This document shows positions 17,259-26,503 of a stretch of 64,000 nucleotides of DNA, piece after piece. The translations under genes were made by a program, and so were the position numbers. The notes beneath the pieces were generated by a model that ran no database searches, was not told where the DNA came from, and saw only the letters and a program-made list of their open reading frames with translations. Source of the DNA: a bacterium (GTDB lineage: Bacteria > Bacillota > Clostridia > Christensenellales > Aristaeellaceae); assembly GCA_004563405.1 (NCBI GenBank), contig SFTH01000006.1:1-64000 (forward strand), given 5' to 3'. Every line of letters begins with the position of its first letter. The first letter of the stretch is position 1.

Positions 17259-19655
17259 ATGGAACACTTCGGAACGTCCACCCCGAGAATTCAGAAATTT
17301 CGCGCGGCACTGCTGAACATCGAGCCCACCGTGTGCACGGAGCGCGCCGTGCTGGCCACCCGCGCCTACAAGGAGCATGAAATGGATCAGATCGTGCTCA
17401 AGCGCGCCTACATGCTCCGTGAGGTTCTGGAGAACATGCACATCTACATTGAGCCGGAGACGCTCATCGTGGGCAACCAGGCCAGCGAAAACCGTGCCGC
17501 GCCCATCTTCCCCGAGTACGCCATGGACTGGGTAATCCGCGAGCTGGACGACTTCGACAAGCGCGCCGGAGAGCGCTTCACCATCTCCGAGGCGAACAAG
17601 CAGGTGCTGCGGGACATCTATCCCTACTGGAAGGGCCGCACGCTTCAGGACAAGGCCTACGCCGCCTATCCGGAGAAGGCCCGGCAGATTTACGACCTGG
17701 GCATCATCCGCAACGAGGGCAACATCACCTCCGGCGACGCGCACCTGGCCGTGGATTACGATACCGTGCTCAAAAAGGGCCTGAAGGACGTGCGCAGGCG
17801 CGCCCAGGAAGCGCTGGACGGCCTGAACCTCGCCGACTATGAGAGTCTGAAGCGCAGCTTCTTCTACCGCGCCATTTTGATTGTGATTGACGCAGTGGAG
17901 TGCTATGCCAGGCGCTATGCCGATCTCGCCGGGGAACTGGCGCAGAGCGCGCCTGCGGAGCGCGCGGCGGAGCTGCGGGAAATTGAGCGCATCTGCCGCA
18001 AGGTGCCCATGGAGCCTGCACACAGCTTCCACGAGGCACTGCAGAGCGTGTGGTTCCTGCATGTGATCCTCCAGATCGAATCCAACGGCCACTCCCTCTC
18101 CTTCGGCCGCTTCGATCAGTTCTGCTATCCCTACTACATGAACAGTCTGAACGGGGGCGCGGATCCGGCTTGCCTGGAGGAGCTGCTGGAAAACCTCTGG
18201 CTCAAGAGCCTCACCGTCAGCAAGATTCGCTCCGCCGGTCACAGCCGCTTCCAGGCGGGCAACCCCATGTATCAGAACGTGACCATCGGCGGCGAGACCA
18301 CGGACGGCAAGGACGCGGTGAACGCGCTGAGCTGGGCGGTCCTGCGCTCGGTGGCCCGGGTGCGCATGCCCCAGCCGAACCTCACCGTGCGCTACTTCTC
18401 CGGCATGAGCCGCGAATTCATGGCGGAGTGCATCGAGTGCATCCGTCTGGGCTTCGGCATGCCCGCGTTCAACAACGATGAAATCATCATCAAGTCCCTC
18501 ACAGACCGGGGCGTGACCCTGGAGGATGCGCGCAACTATGCCGCCATCGGCTGCGTGGAGGTGGGCGTGCCCGGCAAGTGGGGCTACCGCTGCACGGGCA
18601 TGAGCTATCTGAACTTCCCCAAGACCCTGATGACCGCGCTGAACGACGGCGTGGACGTGAACACCGGAAAAAAGATCTGCGCGGGCACGGGCCACTTCCG
18701 GGATATGGAGTCCTTTGAGGACGTGATGAAGGCCTGGGACGCCACCGCAAGACAGCTGATCCGGGTGGGCGTGACGCTGGACAACTGCGCCGATCTGGTG
18801 GTGGAGCAGGAGGTGCCGGACGTTCTCTGCTCCGCGCTGGTGGACGACTGCATCGAGCGCGGCAAGCACCTCAAGGAGGGCGGCGCACATTACGACATCA
18901 TCTCCCAACTGCAGGTGGGCGTCGCAAATCTCGGCGACTCCCTTGCGGCGATCAAGAAATTGGTGTATGATGAGGGTAAGCTCTCCCGAAACGCGCTCTG
19001 GAACGCGCTCATGACGGACTACGAGGGAGAGGACGGCGAGCGCATCCGCCGGATGCTGCTGGATGCGCCCAAGTTTGGGAACGACGACGATACCGTGGAT
19101 CAGCTGCTGGTGCGCGCCTACGACACCTATCTGGACGAGATCAAGGCCTACCGCAACACGCGGGATGGGCGCGGTCCCATCGGCGGCGGCTACTTCGCCG
19201 GAACGTCCTCCGTGGCCGCAAACGTGCCCCAGGGCGCAGGAACCTGCGCGACACCCGACGGCAGAAAGTGGGGCGAACCCCTGGCGGAGGGCTGCTCTCC
19301 GGCCCATTCCATGGACAAAAACGGCCCCACCAGCGTATTCAAGTCCCTGTCCAAACTCAAAACCGATCAGATCTTCGGCGGCGTACTGCTGAACCAGAAG
19401 GTCACGCCGGCGCTGCTGGAACGGGAGGAGGACCGGATGAAGCTTCAGCTGCTGATCCGCACCTTCTTCGACGTGCTGCACGGCTGGCATGTGCAGTACA
19501 ACGTGGTCTCTCGCGAGACCCTGCTGGACGCCCAGAGGAACCCGGAGAGGCATCAGGATCTGATCGTGCGCGTGGCGGGCTATTCCGCCTTCTTCAACGT
19601 ACTCTCGCCCCAGACCCAGAACGACATCATTGCCAGAACCGAGCAGCAGTTTTAA
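17259..19655 (+). CDS. Glycyl-radical enzyme of unknown substrate (PFL-like dehydratase type)
   Basis: A 798-residue glycyl-radical enzyme, start ATG 17259 behind GGAGGAGG. The catalytic motif GCVEVGVPGK has thiyl Cys432 and Glu434; the radical loop RVAGYSAFF near the C-terminus carries Gly774. Both are intact. The Glu two residues after the Cys and the length fit the dehydratase/lyase branch, not pyruvate formate-lyase. The position 14 residues after the Cys, an Asp in B12-independent diol dehydratases, is Thr here, so glycerol or propanediol dehydration is unlikely. The motif does not let me assign hydroxyproline, choline or isethionate. Neighbours (DeoR-type repressor, short-chain dehydrogenase) suggest a sugar-acid or polyol substrate, an inference. 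No microcompartment genes are nearby. Confidence 0.9.
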   Translation: MEHFGTSTPRIQKFRAALLNIEPTVCTERAVLATRAYKEHEMDQIVLKRAYMLREVLENMHIYIEPETLIVGNQASENRAAPIFPEYAMDWVIRELDDFDKRAGERFTISEANKQVLRDIYPYWKGRTLQDKAYAAYPEKARQIYDLGIIRNEGNITSGDAHLAVDYDTVLKKGLKDVRRRAQEALDGLNLADYESLKRSFFYRAILIVIDAVECYARRYADLAGELAQSAPAERAAELREIERICRKVPMEPAHSFHEALQSVWFLHVILQIESNGHSLSFGRFDQFCYPYYMNSLNGGADPACLEELLENLWLKSLTVSKIRSAGHSRFQAGNPMYQNVTIGGETTDGKDAVNALSWAVLRSVARVRMPQPNLTVRYFSGMSREFMAECIECIRLGFGMPAFNNDEIIIKSLTDRGVTLEDARNYAAIGCVEVGVPGKWGYRCTGMSYLNFPKTLMTALNDGVDVNTGKKICAGTGHFRDMESFEDVMKAWDATARQLIRVGVTLDNCADLVVEQEVPDVLCSALVDDCIERGKHLKEGGAHYDIISQLQVGVANLGDSLAAIKKLVYDEGKLSRNALWNALMTDYEGEDGERIRRMLLDAPKFGNDDDTVDQLLVRAYDTYLDEIKAYRNTRDGRGPIGGGYFAGTSSVAANVPQGAGTCATPDGRKWGEPLAEGCSPAHSMDKNGPTSVFKSLSKLKTDQIFGGVLLNQKVTPALLEREEDRMKLQLLIRTFFDVLHGWHVQYNVVSRETLLDAQRNPERHQDLIVRVAGYSAFFNVLSPQTQNDIIARTEQQF

Positions 19656-19670
19656 GCAGGAGGAAAACCA

Positions 19671-20411
19671 ATGAAAGACAGACTGGAGCACCTGATTGGC
19701 AAAACCGCCATCGTGACCGGCGCGGCCGGCGGCATCGGCGAGGCCCTTTGCCGCAGGCTGGCCGGATATCAAATGAACCTCGTCGTCACGGGCCGCAAGG
19801 CCGAAACGCTGGGCGCGCTGGCGGATGAGCTGCGCGCCCAGGGCGTACAGGTATGCGAATGTGTGGGGGATCTGGCGGACCTGGGCTTCATTGATTCCGT
19901 CATCGCCGCTGCGCGGGAGCGCTTCGGCAGAGTGGACGTGCTGATCAACAACGCGGGCCTGGTACATAACTGCACCGTGGAGGAGATGACCCCCGAGCTC
20001 TTCGATTCCATCATGCAGGTCAACGTGCGCGCGCCCTACTTCATGTGCCAGAGGGCGCTGCCGGATCTGAAGAAGTCCGATTGCGCCACCATCATCAACA
20101 TCTGCTCCGTGGTCGCGCACAAGGGCTATCCGCGCCAGAGCGTGTACGCCGCCAGCAAGCATGCGCTGCTGGGCCTCTCCAAGTCCCTGGCCAACGAGGT
20201 CTTCAGGGACAACATCCGCGTGCATGTCATCAGCCCCGGCGGCGTGTTCACGCCCATGATCGCCAAGGTGCGCCCGGATCTCACGCCGGAGGGAATGATG
20301 CTGCCCGAGGACATCGCCAGCATCGTGGGCTTCTACCTGGAAATGCGCACCTCCAACGCCGTGGTGGACGAAATTGAGCTGCACCGCGTCAACAAGGAGC
20401 CCTTCGCCTGA
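19671..20411 (+). CDS. Short-chain dehydrogenase/reductase of the glycyl-radical operon
   Basis: A 246-residue classical SDR. The Rossmann signature TGAAGGIG lies near residue 15, NNAG in the fourth strand, and the catalytic Ser with YAASK in the centre; the C-terminal SPGGVFTPM is typical. It starts 15 bases after the glycyl-radical enzyme with AGGAGG and so belongs to the operon. A dehydrogenase beside a radical dehydratase usually either oxidises a hydroxyl to prepare the substrate or reduces the carbonyl formed by dehydration. Cofactor preference and substrate are not readable with confidence. Confidence 0.9.
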   Translation: MKDRLEHLIGKTAIVTGAAGGIGEALCRRLAGYQMNLVVTGRKAETLGALADELRAQGVQVCECVGDLADLGFIDSVIAAARERFGRVDVLINNAGLVHNCTVEEMTPELFDSIMQVNVRAPYFMCQRALPDLKKSDCATIINICSVVAHKGYPRQSVYAASKHALLGLSKSLANEVFRDNIRVHVISPGGVFTPMIAKVRPDLTPEGMMLPEDIASIVGFYLEMRTSNAVVDEIELHRVNKEPFA

Positions 20412-20462
20412 TTCCGGGCGTTCAGGGAGGATGCGGCAGTACATGCCGCACCCATTCCTGTT

Positions 20463-20499
20463 GAGAGCCGCTGAAAGCGTCATGCCTTCAGCGGCTCTC
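20463..20499 (+). terminator. Terminator of the glycyl-radical operon
   Basis: Perfect 13-base arms GAGAGCCGCTGAA / TTCAGCGGCTCTC followed by GATTCTTTTT. Confidence 0.9.
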
Positions 20500-20719
20500 G
20501 ATTCTTTTTGGCCGGTGCACCGGCTGCGGACGTGCGCTCCGACACGGATTGGGTCACAAAAACGCCCGGCGCACGAATCGCTTCATGCGCGGCGTTGAAT
20601 TGGCATTTGCACCCGATCACTCTTTCCGTCAGGCGGGTATGTACCTGCGGACAAAGCCTATGGCATCCTCCCTGCGGACATTTTTGCAGAGGCATGTGGA
20701 AACGTCAATTCCAAAGTTG
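20500..20719. other. Intergenic region, nothing recognised
   Basis: About 220 bases between two hairpins, with no gene or motif that I can support. It ends at the inverted repeat 20720-20751. Confidence 0.5.
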
Positions 20720-20751
20720 CGCGGCCCGCCCCCAATTCGGGACGGGCCGCG
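20720..20751 (-). terminator. Possible terminator of the minus-strand cell-wall genes
   Basis: CGCGGCCCG and CGGGCCGCG arms (9 pairs) around 14 bases. The following T-run on the minus strand is weak, so this is tentative. Confidence 0.4.
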
Positions 20752-20806
20752 TTCCGTTGCCTCCGCAGCGCATGCGCGGGGTTCGCTACTCTCCGCGCGC
20801 CGCGCC

Positions 20807-21550
20807 TCATTCGATGTCGTAGAACTGCTGGAGGTATTCCTCCAGGCAGAGCTGGTTTTCCATGATGTAGGTGGCCGCTTCCACGCCCACATAGCGGAAG
20901 TGCCAGTCCTCGTTGGAGATTCCGGTGATGTCGCTCTTCACGCCCGGGTAGCGCCAGATGAAGCCATACTCCTGACAGTGGCGCTTCATCCAGTTCCAGA
21001 CGGATTCGTTACTGCAGCTCTGGGTATCGGAGGAGTCGATGTCCACGGCCAGGCCCAGCTGATGCTCGCTGTACCCGGGATAGGCCGCCACCAGCAGCGC
21101 CTTGCGCTGGGCCTCCTCGTGGGAGGCGCCGTCGTTGCGATAGCGGCGATACTTCAGCACCAGCATGTCCTTCTGGTCGTCATAGGTGCGATAGGAGGTC
21201 TTGACCATGGGCTTGAGCCCGTCGGCGCGGCAGGTGTCGAACATGGCCTGAAGCTCCGGATAGATGCGGCTGTCCACCGCCTGGCCTCCGTTGAGCTGCT
21301 TGAGCTCCACCGTCCAGTCGTCCGGCACGGGGTGGGTGCTGTTCACCAGCGTCAGGTTCCAGGGCAGGGCCGCCGCTTCCGGCGACAGCGTGGCCGTCGG
21401 CACGGTCAGCTCCGCCTGTCCGGACGTGCTCTCCTCGAAGCCCCCTGCGTCCGGTCCAACAAATTCCACCACGCCCGGCGTCGCTAGGGCGCTCCCAGAC
21501 AGCATCCACACCAGCGCCGCGAGCAGCGCCCATCCTTTGAGTCGTTTCAT
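20807..21550 (-). CDS. D-alanyl-D-alanine carboxypeptidase, VanY-like (peptidase M15)
   Basis: A 247-residue exported zinc peptidase that trims the terminal D-Ala of peptidoglycan stems. The signal peptide (KRLKGWALLAALVWMLSGSALA) is followed by a short linker. The M15B core has SYRTYDDQ, zinc-ligand motif SEHQLGLAVDI (His and Asp) and EDWHFRYVG (third ligand His). ATG 21550 is preceded by GGAGAAGG; an ATG ten codons upstream has no site. It is one of four consecutive minus-strand genes, three of which encode cell-wall proteins. A VanY-like protein alone does not imply glycopeptide resistance. Confidence 0.92.
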   Translation of the reverse strand: MKRLKGWALLAALVWMLSGSALATPGVVEFVGPDAGGFEESTSGQAELTVPTATLSPEAAALPWNLTLVNSTHPVPDDWTVELKQLNGGQAVDSRIYPELQAMFDTCRADGLKPMVKTSYRTYDDQKDMLVLKYRRYRNDGASHEEAQRKALLVAAYPGYSEHQLGLAVDIDSSDTQSCSNESVWNWMKRHCQEYGFIWRYPGVKSDITGISNEDWHFRYVGVEAATYIMENQLCLEEYLQQFYDIE

Positions 21551-21602
21551 GCGTTCCTTCTCCGTATCCTGTTCTTTCATCGGCTGCGCGTGATTGCGCG
21601 AT

Positions 21603-22349
21603 TCACATTTCTCCGGGGCCGTAGATTCTTTTCCACTCGGCGCTGGTCGAGCCGTCCTCTTCGTAGAGGATGAGCGGGGGCAGCCACGTCAGCCCACTGC
21701 CGCCGCCCTTCACGCCCTCCAGAAGCACCAGCTTCGGCGCGCGCCGCACCGTGGCATGCACGCTGCGGATGCGCTTGGGCGTGAGGTTTTTGGCCTGCAT
21801 CGCGGACATCATTTCAAAGGCGCGGCGCGCGGGATAGACCGCACAGAAGCGCCCGCCGTACTTGAGGAGCGCCGCGGCCGCAGCCGCCACGCCCTCCGGG
21901 CCGAGATCGCCCTCGTGCCGGGCGATGCGCTCCGCCTCCGCCGCGCTGGCCAGCGCCCCGCCCCGTTCTCCGTAGGGCGGATTGCACACCGCCAGGCTGC
22001 ACTTTTCCCGGCCGATCTCCCGCCAGGCCTCGCGCATGTCCCCGCAATGCACGCGCACCCGATCCTCCAGGCCGTTGAGCTGCACGCTGCGCCGGGCCAT
22101 GTCCGCCATCTCCGGCTGAAGCTCCACCGCCTCCACCGTCACATCCGGCCTGTGCCCGGCCAGCAGCAGGGCCACCGCCCCGTTGCCGCAGCCCAGATCC
22201 GCGGCGCGCTCGCCCCTGCGGGGCGCGGCAAAATCCGCCAGGAGCACCGAATCCGTTCCGAAGCAGAAGGTGCCCGGCTTCTGAATCAGGCGCAGGCCGC
22301 CGGTCTGAAGATCGTCCAGGCGCTCGCCCGGACGGAGCTCGACGCTCAT
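21603..22349 (-). CDS. tRNA1(Val) adenine-N6-methyltransferase-like protein
   Basis: A 248-residue class I SAM methyltransferase. Motif I is DLGCGNGAVALLLA and the catalytic motif is NPPYGERGG, typical of N6-adenine methyltransferases of the TrmN6/YabB type. Start ATG 22349 follows GGAGGG and overlaps the stop of the upstream gene as ATGA. Its position among cell-wall genes is a positional coupling with no obvious functional link. Confidence 0.88.
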   Translation of the reverse strand: MSVELRPGERLDDLQTGGLRLIQKPGTFCFGTDSVLLADFAAPRRGERAADLGCGNGAVALLLAGHRPDVTVEAVELQPEMADMARRSVQLNGLEDRVRVHCGDMREAWREIGREKCSLAVCNPPYGERGGALASAAEAERIARHEGDLGPEGVAAAAAALLKYGGRFCAVYPARRAFEMMSAMQAKNLTPKRIRSVHATVRRAPKLVLLEGVKGGGSGLTWLPPLILYEEDGSTSAEWKRIYGPGEM

Positions 22350-23698
22350 TGTCCCTCCACGGGCCGGTAGAGCCAGACGCGCTCCGGCTCCATCGCGCTC
22401 ATGTAGCTCATGACGATGTAGCCGCTCTCCGCGCGATAGATCAGCGCGCCGTCCGACGTGGCGACGCCGCAGGTCACACTGCCGTCCACCTCCACGCCCA
22501 GAATGGCGCCCGCCTCGACGGCGTCCTGCACACTCAGCTCCATCGCCGCCAGCTGGCTGCGGTCCATGAGCGGCACGCCGCACCTGAGATACACATACTG
22601 CACGAAGCCGAAGTCCGAATCCATCTCCGAAAACTGGCCCAGCAGCGCCGAGGCCTGCCGAGCGATGCGGCTGGAGAGTCCCTCCTCACCGAGGCCCAGC
22701 GCCCCGGGCACATAGCTCTCCCGCCTCCGGGCGTTCTCCGCCCGCAGCCGCGCCCGGGTCACGCCGTCGGCCACGCCGGTCACCTTGAGGTCGTTGACCA
22801 GCTGAAACTCCATCAGCGCCAGCTGGCTCTGCATATTGAAACGGGCGTGGGCGGGATAGCCCAGCGCGCCCAGATCCCGGCACACGGCCTCCGCCTCCGC
22901 GCCTGTATCGCCCAGGCGCACACTCTGGTTGTCCTCCATCAGCGCCGTCACATTCGTGTAGAGCGCCCGGCAGGTCTCCAGATCCAGATCTCCGCTGCTC
23001 TCCAGGCCGTTGTCGGACTGGAAGCGCTTCACCGCCTGCTGCGTGGCCTCGCCATAGCGGCCCGTGCACGCGCCCCGGAAGTAGCCCTTTCTCCTGAGCC
23101 AGATCTGAAGCGTGCGCACCCGATCGCCGGAATCCCCCGCCGCGGCGCAGCTGCTTTTGAGGAAATCCTCCCAGGAGGCGCTCTCGCCTCCGTAGAGCCG
23201 GAGGAACACCGCGCCGTCGGCGACGCCCGTTTCATTCAGGCCGTTGGCCAGCTGAAAGCGGCACACCGCCGCTTCCGTGGCCTCGCCGAAGGCCCCGTCG
23301 CAGGAGCCGGTAAAATAGCCCAGCGCCTTGAGCGCCTGCTGAAGCCGGGAGACCTCCGCCCCCTGCGCACCGCTGGCGAGGGCCGAAGATTCCGCATATT
23401 CGCGAGCGTAGCTCTCCAGATATTCCCGCTCGCTCACGGCCTCTCCGCCCAGCAGCCGCTCCACGGTGGCCGCATCCGCGTCGCCGGTGACCTCGAGCCC
23501 GTTTGCAACCTGAAAATTGCGCAGGGCGTTGACGGTCACTTCGTCCAGCACGCCGTTGCATGCGCCGTCCCGATAGCCCAGCTCGTAGAGCTTGTGGTCC
23601 ACCTCCAGCAGATCCACCTCCTCCGCCTGCGAAGCCCCGCACAAGGACAGCGCCATCGCGCCCGCGAGCGCGCACACCCAGAATGATCTTCCCTTCAT
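22346..23698 (-). CDS. Peptidoglycan-binding-repeat protein with degenerate NlpC/P60-like domain
   Basis: A 450-residue exported protein with a signal peptide (1-25). Four PG_binding_1-like repeats follow: LYELGYRDGACNGVLDEVT, LKALGYFTGSCDGAFGEAT, LRRKGYFRGACTGRYGEAT and a weaker LGALGYPAHARFN. The last 110 residues align by pattern with NlpC/P60: FGFVQYVYLRCGVPL matches the usual GFVxYVYxxxGxxL. The catalytic Cys of DCSGF is replaced (SDFGF), and no His appears in the HVGIYxG position (TCGVATSDGALIY). It therefore looks like a non-catalytic wall-binding domain. The NlpC relationship is my inference from the motif spacing. The methyltransferase gene overlaps its stop. Confidence 0.8.
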   Translation of the reverse strand: MKGRSFWVCALAGAMALSLCGASQAEEVDLLEVDHKLYELGYRDGACNGVLDEVTVNALRNFQVANGLEVTGDADAATVERLLGGEAVSEREYLESYAREYAESSALASGAQGAEVSRLQQALKALGYFTGSCDGAFGEATEAAVCRFQLANGLNETGVADGAVFLRLYGGESASWEDFLKSSCAAAGDSGDRVRTLQIWLRRKGYFRGACTGRYGEATQQAVKRFQSDNGLESSGDLDLETCRALYTNVTALMEDNQSVRLGDTGAEAEAVCRDLGALGYPAHARFNMQSQLALMEFQLVNDLKVTGVADGVTRARLRAENARRRESYVPGALGLGEEGLSSRIARQASALLGQFSEMDSDFGFVQYVYLRCGVPLMDRSQLAAMELSVQDAVEAGAILGVEVDGSVTCGVATSDGALIYRAESGYIVMSYMSAMEPERVWLYRPVEGQ

Positions 23699-23717
23699 GC
23701 CTGCCTCCTCCGGGCCG

Positions 23718-26279
23718 TCAGGCGGCCCTGAGATACTTCAAAAGGACAAAGCCGCTCCCACTTTCGCAGGAGACATAGGCCCACTTCGCGTTGTACGCCG
23801 TAACCGTGACCTTCGCCGACGCGGGCAGCACGGCGAGCGTCGCGGAGGCTGTGGAGTAGGTTTGGTACAGCTTCGCCTCGGCCTTGAGCTTCGCCGCGCG
23901 CCTGCAGAACACCACGCTCGTCTTGACCTCCCGGAAGCCGCTGAAGACTTCCTTCGGCTCGTCCTCCGCAACGGGCTGGCCCCCGGAGCTGCTGCCCGGA
24001 AGGTAGAGATAGCGCCGCGCCGCAAAGCCAGTCGCACCGGCGTCCGTGCGCACGCAGGCCCAGTCGTCGTCAAAGGCCAGCAGCTGAACCTTCGCGCCCC
24101 GGCGCAAGGCGCCGATGGCAGAAGATGAGGTGGACGCCGCGCGGCGCAGCGTCAGGGAGCTGGACGACGATACGTTCACATAGGCGTAGAGCTCGCCCGT
24201 GGCCACCAGCATTCCCTCCGCACCCGCAGGCGCGGGCGCAGTCGTGGGCATCGGATAGTCCACCGCCGTGGGCTGGGGCGCAAACGACGGCGTGGCAATC
24301 GGAACCGGCGCGGCCGTCGCAGTGGGCGTAGGCGTAGCAGGAGGTGTAACCTTTGCGGTAGGTGTAGCCGTAGCGGTGGGTGTGGCCGTAGCAGCCGGTG
24401 TGGCCGGGGGCACTGCCGTGGCGGTGGGCGTCACGATCACAGGGATTGTGGGCGTGGGCACGATGCTCGATGGAATCGTCGGAGCTGCAGTCGCCGTGGG
24501 AATCGGCGCAATGGTCGGTGCAGCCGTCGCGGGTTCGATGGCCATCGTGGGCGTTGCCGCAGGCGCGGCGCTCGCATCCGCCGTCGCCGTAGGCACGATG
24601 CTCGACGGGATCGTCGGCGACGGCGTCTCGGTGGGAATCGGCGCAATGGTCATCTCCGCCGTCGCCGTGGGCTCAGGGCTCTCCGTGGGGTCGGGGCTCT
24701 CCGTGGGCGCAACGGTCTCCGTGGCGGTGGGCGTGGGTGCAATCGCGCTCAGATCGCCCTCCAGCGCGGTCAGGGGAAGCCAGCCCGTGAGACCGTTGAC
24801 CTGAACCTGCGCCCAGTCCGCCTCCGCGCCGAGCACGCTGAGCTCCAGGCCCGCGCGAAGCAGCGCCGCCGCAGAGCTGTTCTCTCCCGCAGCCGCGCGC
24901 AGCGGCGCATCCGAATTCAATCGCGCCGTGGCAACGCCCTCGGACTCACCCAGGGGCGCGTGCACACCCTCTGCGGCGAGGGAAAGGCTCCGCAGCTGCG
25001 TGGTCGGATAGTAGTAATCCAGGATCTCCGCAAAGCCCATGCCGCAGCTGGCGGCCATGTACTGCGCGCCGCGCTGACTCATGCCGATGCCGTGGCCCCA
25101 GCGGCGGAAGATCACGCGGAAGGCCTCCGCGTCCTCCTCCACATAGATGGTCTCATTGCTCGCAGAGTTGATGGAGAGGCCGTACCAGCTCTCCAGCGCG
25201 CCGTAGGTGGACACGTCCACCATCGCCGTCGTCCGAACCGCCGCGCCCGTGGCCCGGTCCGGCGCGGACAGGGTCAGCGAAAAGCGCAGCGTGCGGTACA
25301 GGCGGCTGGGGCTCGCGTACTTCGGGTCCCGGGGCTCGATGGCGTCAATGGACAGGATCTCCGCAGCGGAGGAATCCAGGCCCCGGGCGGAGAGCTCCGC
25401 CGCGGCCCCCTCCAGCAGCGCCGCCCGCAGAGAGGCGTTCAGGTTGGTCGCGTCCCGGCGGATGGTCGCCACGTTCTGCTTCGCGGAGGAATTCGCCAGG
25501 TCGTAGGGGTCGTCCCGCACGGTGCTGTAGCTGAGGCTGCTGCCCCAGGCGTTCTTCGTGGATTCGGTCTGTCCGCCGTTGGAGGCGCCATAGTAGCAGG
25601 AAGCGAGGCTGCTGCCCGCATAGAGCACCTGGCCGCGGGTCTCGTTCACCGCCTGAATCACCCGGGTCTGGCCGGAATTGTAGCCCTTGAACACCTGATC
25701 GGTGGTGTTGTCCGTCACGTCGTAGGCCTTCGAGGCCCGGGATGCCATCTTCCTCAGGGCGTAGTTGCGCGCGGCGACGGTCTGGGCCTTCAGGGCCTCC
25801 AGGGGGTAGGAATTGGACATCTCGTAGGCCACCACGCCGTAGAGGTAATCTTCAATGTAGAGCCGAAGCACGGCGGCGATGCCGCCTCCCGAGGCCGTGA
25901 GGGTCAGATCGCCACAGAAGCGGTTCGCCAGCGAGGGCGATAGAAAGCGCAGGCCGGCGCTGCCGCAGCGCAGCAGGCGAAGGCTGGAGCCGCAGTACAG
26001 CTTCACGCCGCCGCACTCCGCCGTCAGGCTGCCTCCCTCCGCGCACACCGTGACCCGGCTTCCCGCGGGCACGTTCATCCGCGCGCTCCCCTCCAGAACG
26101 TAGGCGCAATCCGTTTCCAGGGTGATGGAAGCGGGCGTGCCCAGGCGCGTGAGCAGAACGCGGATCATGCCGCTGCTCTCCGCGCGGGCGGGAGCGACCG
26201 CCGCGCCGCTCAGGGCGAGGATGAGAACGAGCAGCAGGCCCAACCCCCGGCGCAGCGCGCCACCCCTGTATCCAATCAT
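23718..26279 (-). CDS. SpoIID/LytB-domain protein with Pro/Thr linker and SH3 repeats
   Basis: An 853-residue exported protein, start ATG 26279 behind GGAG. A signal peptide (about 1-33) is followed by a SpoIID/LytB core (about 130-400) with EDYLYGVVAYEMSNSYPLEA, LKAQTVAARNYAL and WGHGIGMSQRGAQYMA. An SH3-like module (about 455-510), about 200 residues of repeated Pro/Thr/Ala (PTATA, PSPTIPSSIVPT), and two C-terminal SH3-like modules complete it. SpoIID proteins are lytic transglycosylases acting on denuded glycan during engulfment. Here the long linker and SH3 modules suggest a general surface enzyme. The linker DNA is visibly repetitive. A TATAAT lies on the minus strand at 26333-26338 without a clear -35. 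Confidence 0.9.
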   Translation of the reverse strand: MIGYRGGALRRGLGLLLVLILALSGAAVAPARAESSGMIRVLLTRLGTPASITLETDCAYVLEGSARMNVPAGSRVTVCAEGGSLTAECGGVKLYCGSSLRLLRCGSAGLRFLSPSLANRFCGDLTLTASGGGIAAVLRLYIEDYLYGVVAYEMSNSYPLEALKAQTVAARNYALRKMASRASKAYDVTDNTTDQVFKGYNSGQTRVIQAVNETRGQVLYAGSSLASCYYGASNGGQTESTKNAWGSSLSYSTVRDDPYDLANSSAKQNVATIRRDATNLNASLRAALLEGAAAELSARGLDSSAAEILSIDAIEPRDPKYASPSRLYRTLRFSLTLSAPDRATGAAVRTTAMVDVSTYGALESWYGLSINSASNETIYVEEDAEAFRVIFRRWGHGIGMSQRGAQYMAASCGMGFAEILDYYYPTTQLRSLSLAAEGVHAPLGESEGVATARLNSDAPLRAAAGENSSAAALLRAGLELSVLGAEADWAQVQVNGLTGWLPLTALEGDLSAIAPTPTATETVAPTESPDPTESPEPTATAEMTIAPIPTETPSPTIPSSIVPTATADASAAPAATPTMAIEPATAAPTIAPIPTATAAPTIPSSIVPTPTIPVIVTPTATAVPPATPAATATPTATATPTAKVTPPATPTPTATAAPVPIATPSFAPQPTAVDYPMPTTAPAPAGAEGMLVATGELYAYVNVSSSSSLTLRRAASTSSSAIGALRRGAKVQLLAFDDDWACVRTDAGATGFAARRYLYLPGSSSGGQPVAEDEPKEVFSGFREVKTSVVFCRRAAKLKAEAKLYQTYSTASATLAVLPASAKVTVTAYNAKWAYVSCESGSGFVLLKYLRAA

Positions 26280-26415
26280 CGCTTGCTCCGTTTCTGGCTT
26301 TTGTAACAGTAAGCCGACAAAGATTCAATTTTATTATACATGAATTCCGATACATGCGCCACATTCGTCGCAACAAAGTCGAAATCTCGCCCAGCTTTCA
26401 TCCAATTGGTCGCGC

Positions 26416-26444
26416 TTGCAATTGCGCCGCCGCGCTGCTATACT
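26416..26444 (+). promoter_or_regulatory. Promoter of the pyridoxal kinase gene
   Basis: TTGCAA (26416-26421), 17 bases, TATACT (26439-26444). Confidence 0.75.
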
Positions 26445-26503
26445 AATGCTGCAATGTGAAATGGAAAGACGACGAACGAACGCAGACGGGAGATGAACTT
26501 GTC

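Noticed and set aside
17259..19655. Glycerol or propanediol dehydratase
   Set aside because: The conserved Asp 14 residues after the catalytic Cys is Thr, and there are no microcompartment or alcohol dehydrogenase genes.
17208..20483. 1091-codon open frame on the minus strand
   Set aside because: Antisense shadow of the glycyl-radical enzyme and SDR genes, with no ribosome site and no motif.
20807..21550. Vancomycin resistance locus
   Set aside because: A VanY-like carboxypeptidase alone is a common housekeeping enzyme; no vanH, ligase or vanX is nearby.
24300..24740. Repetitive DNA that could suggest a CRISPR array
   Set aside because: It is an in-frame Pro/Thr-rich linker of the SpoIID protein with irregular short units, no constant repeat and no spacers.
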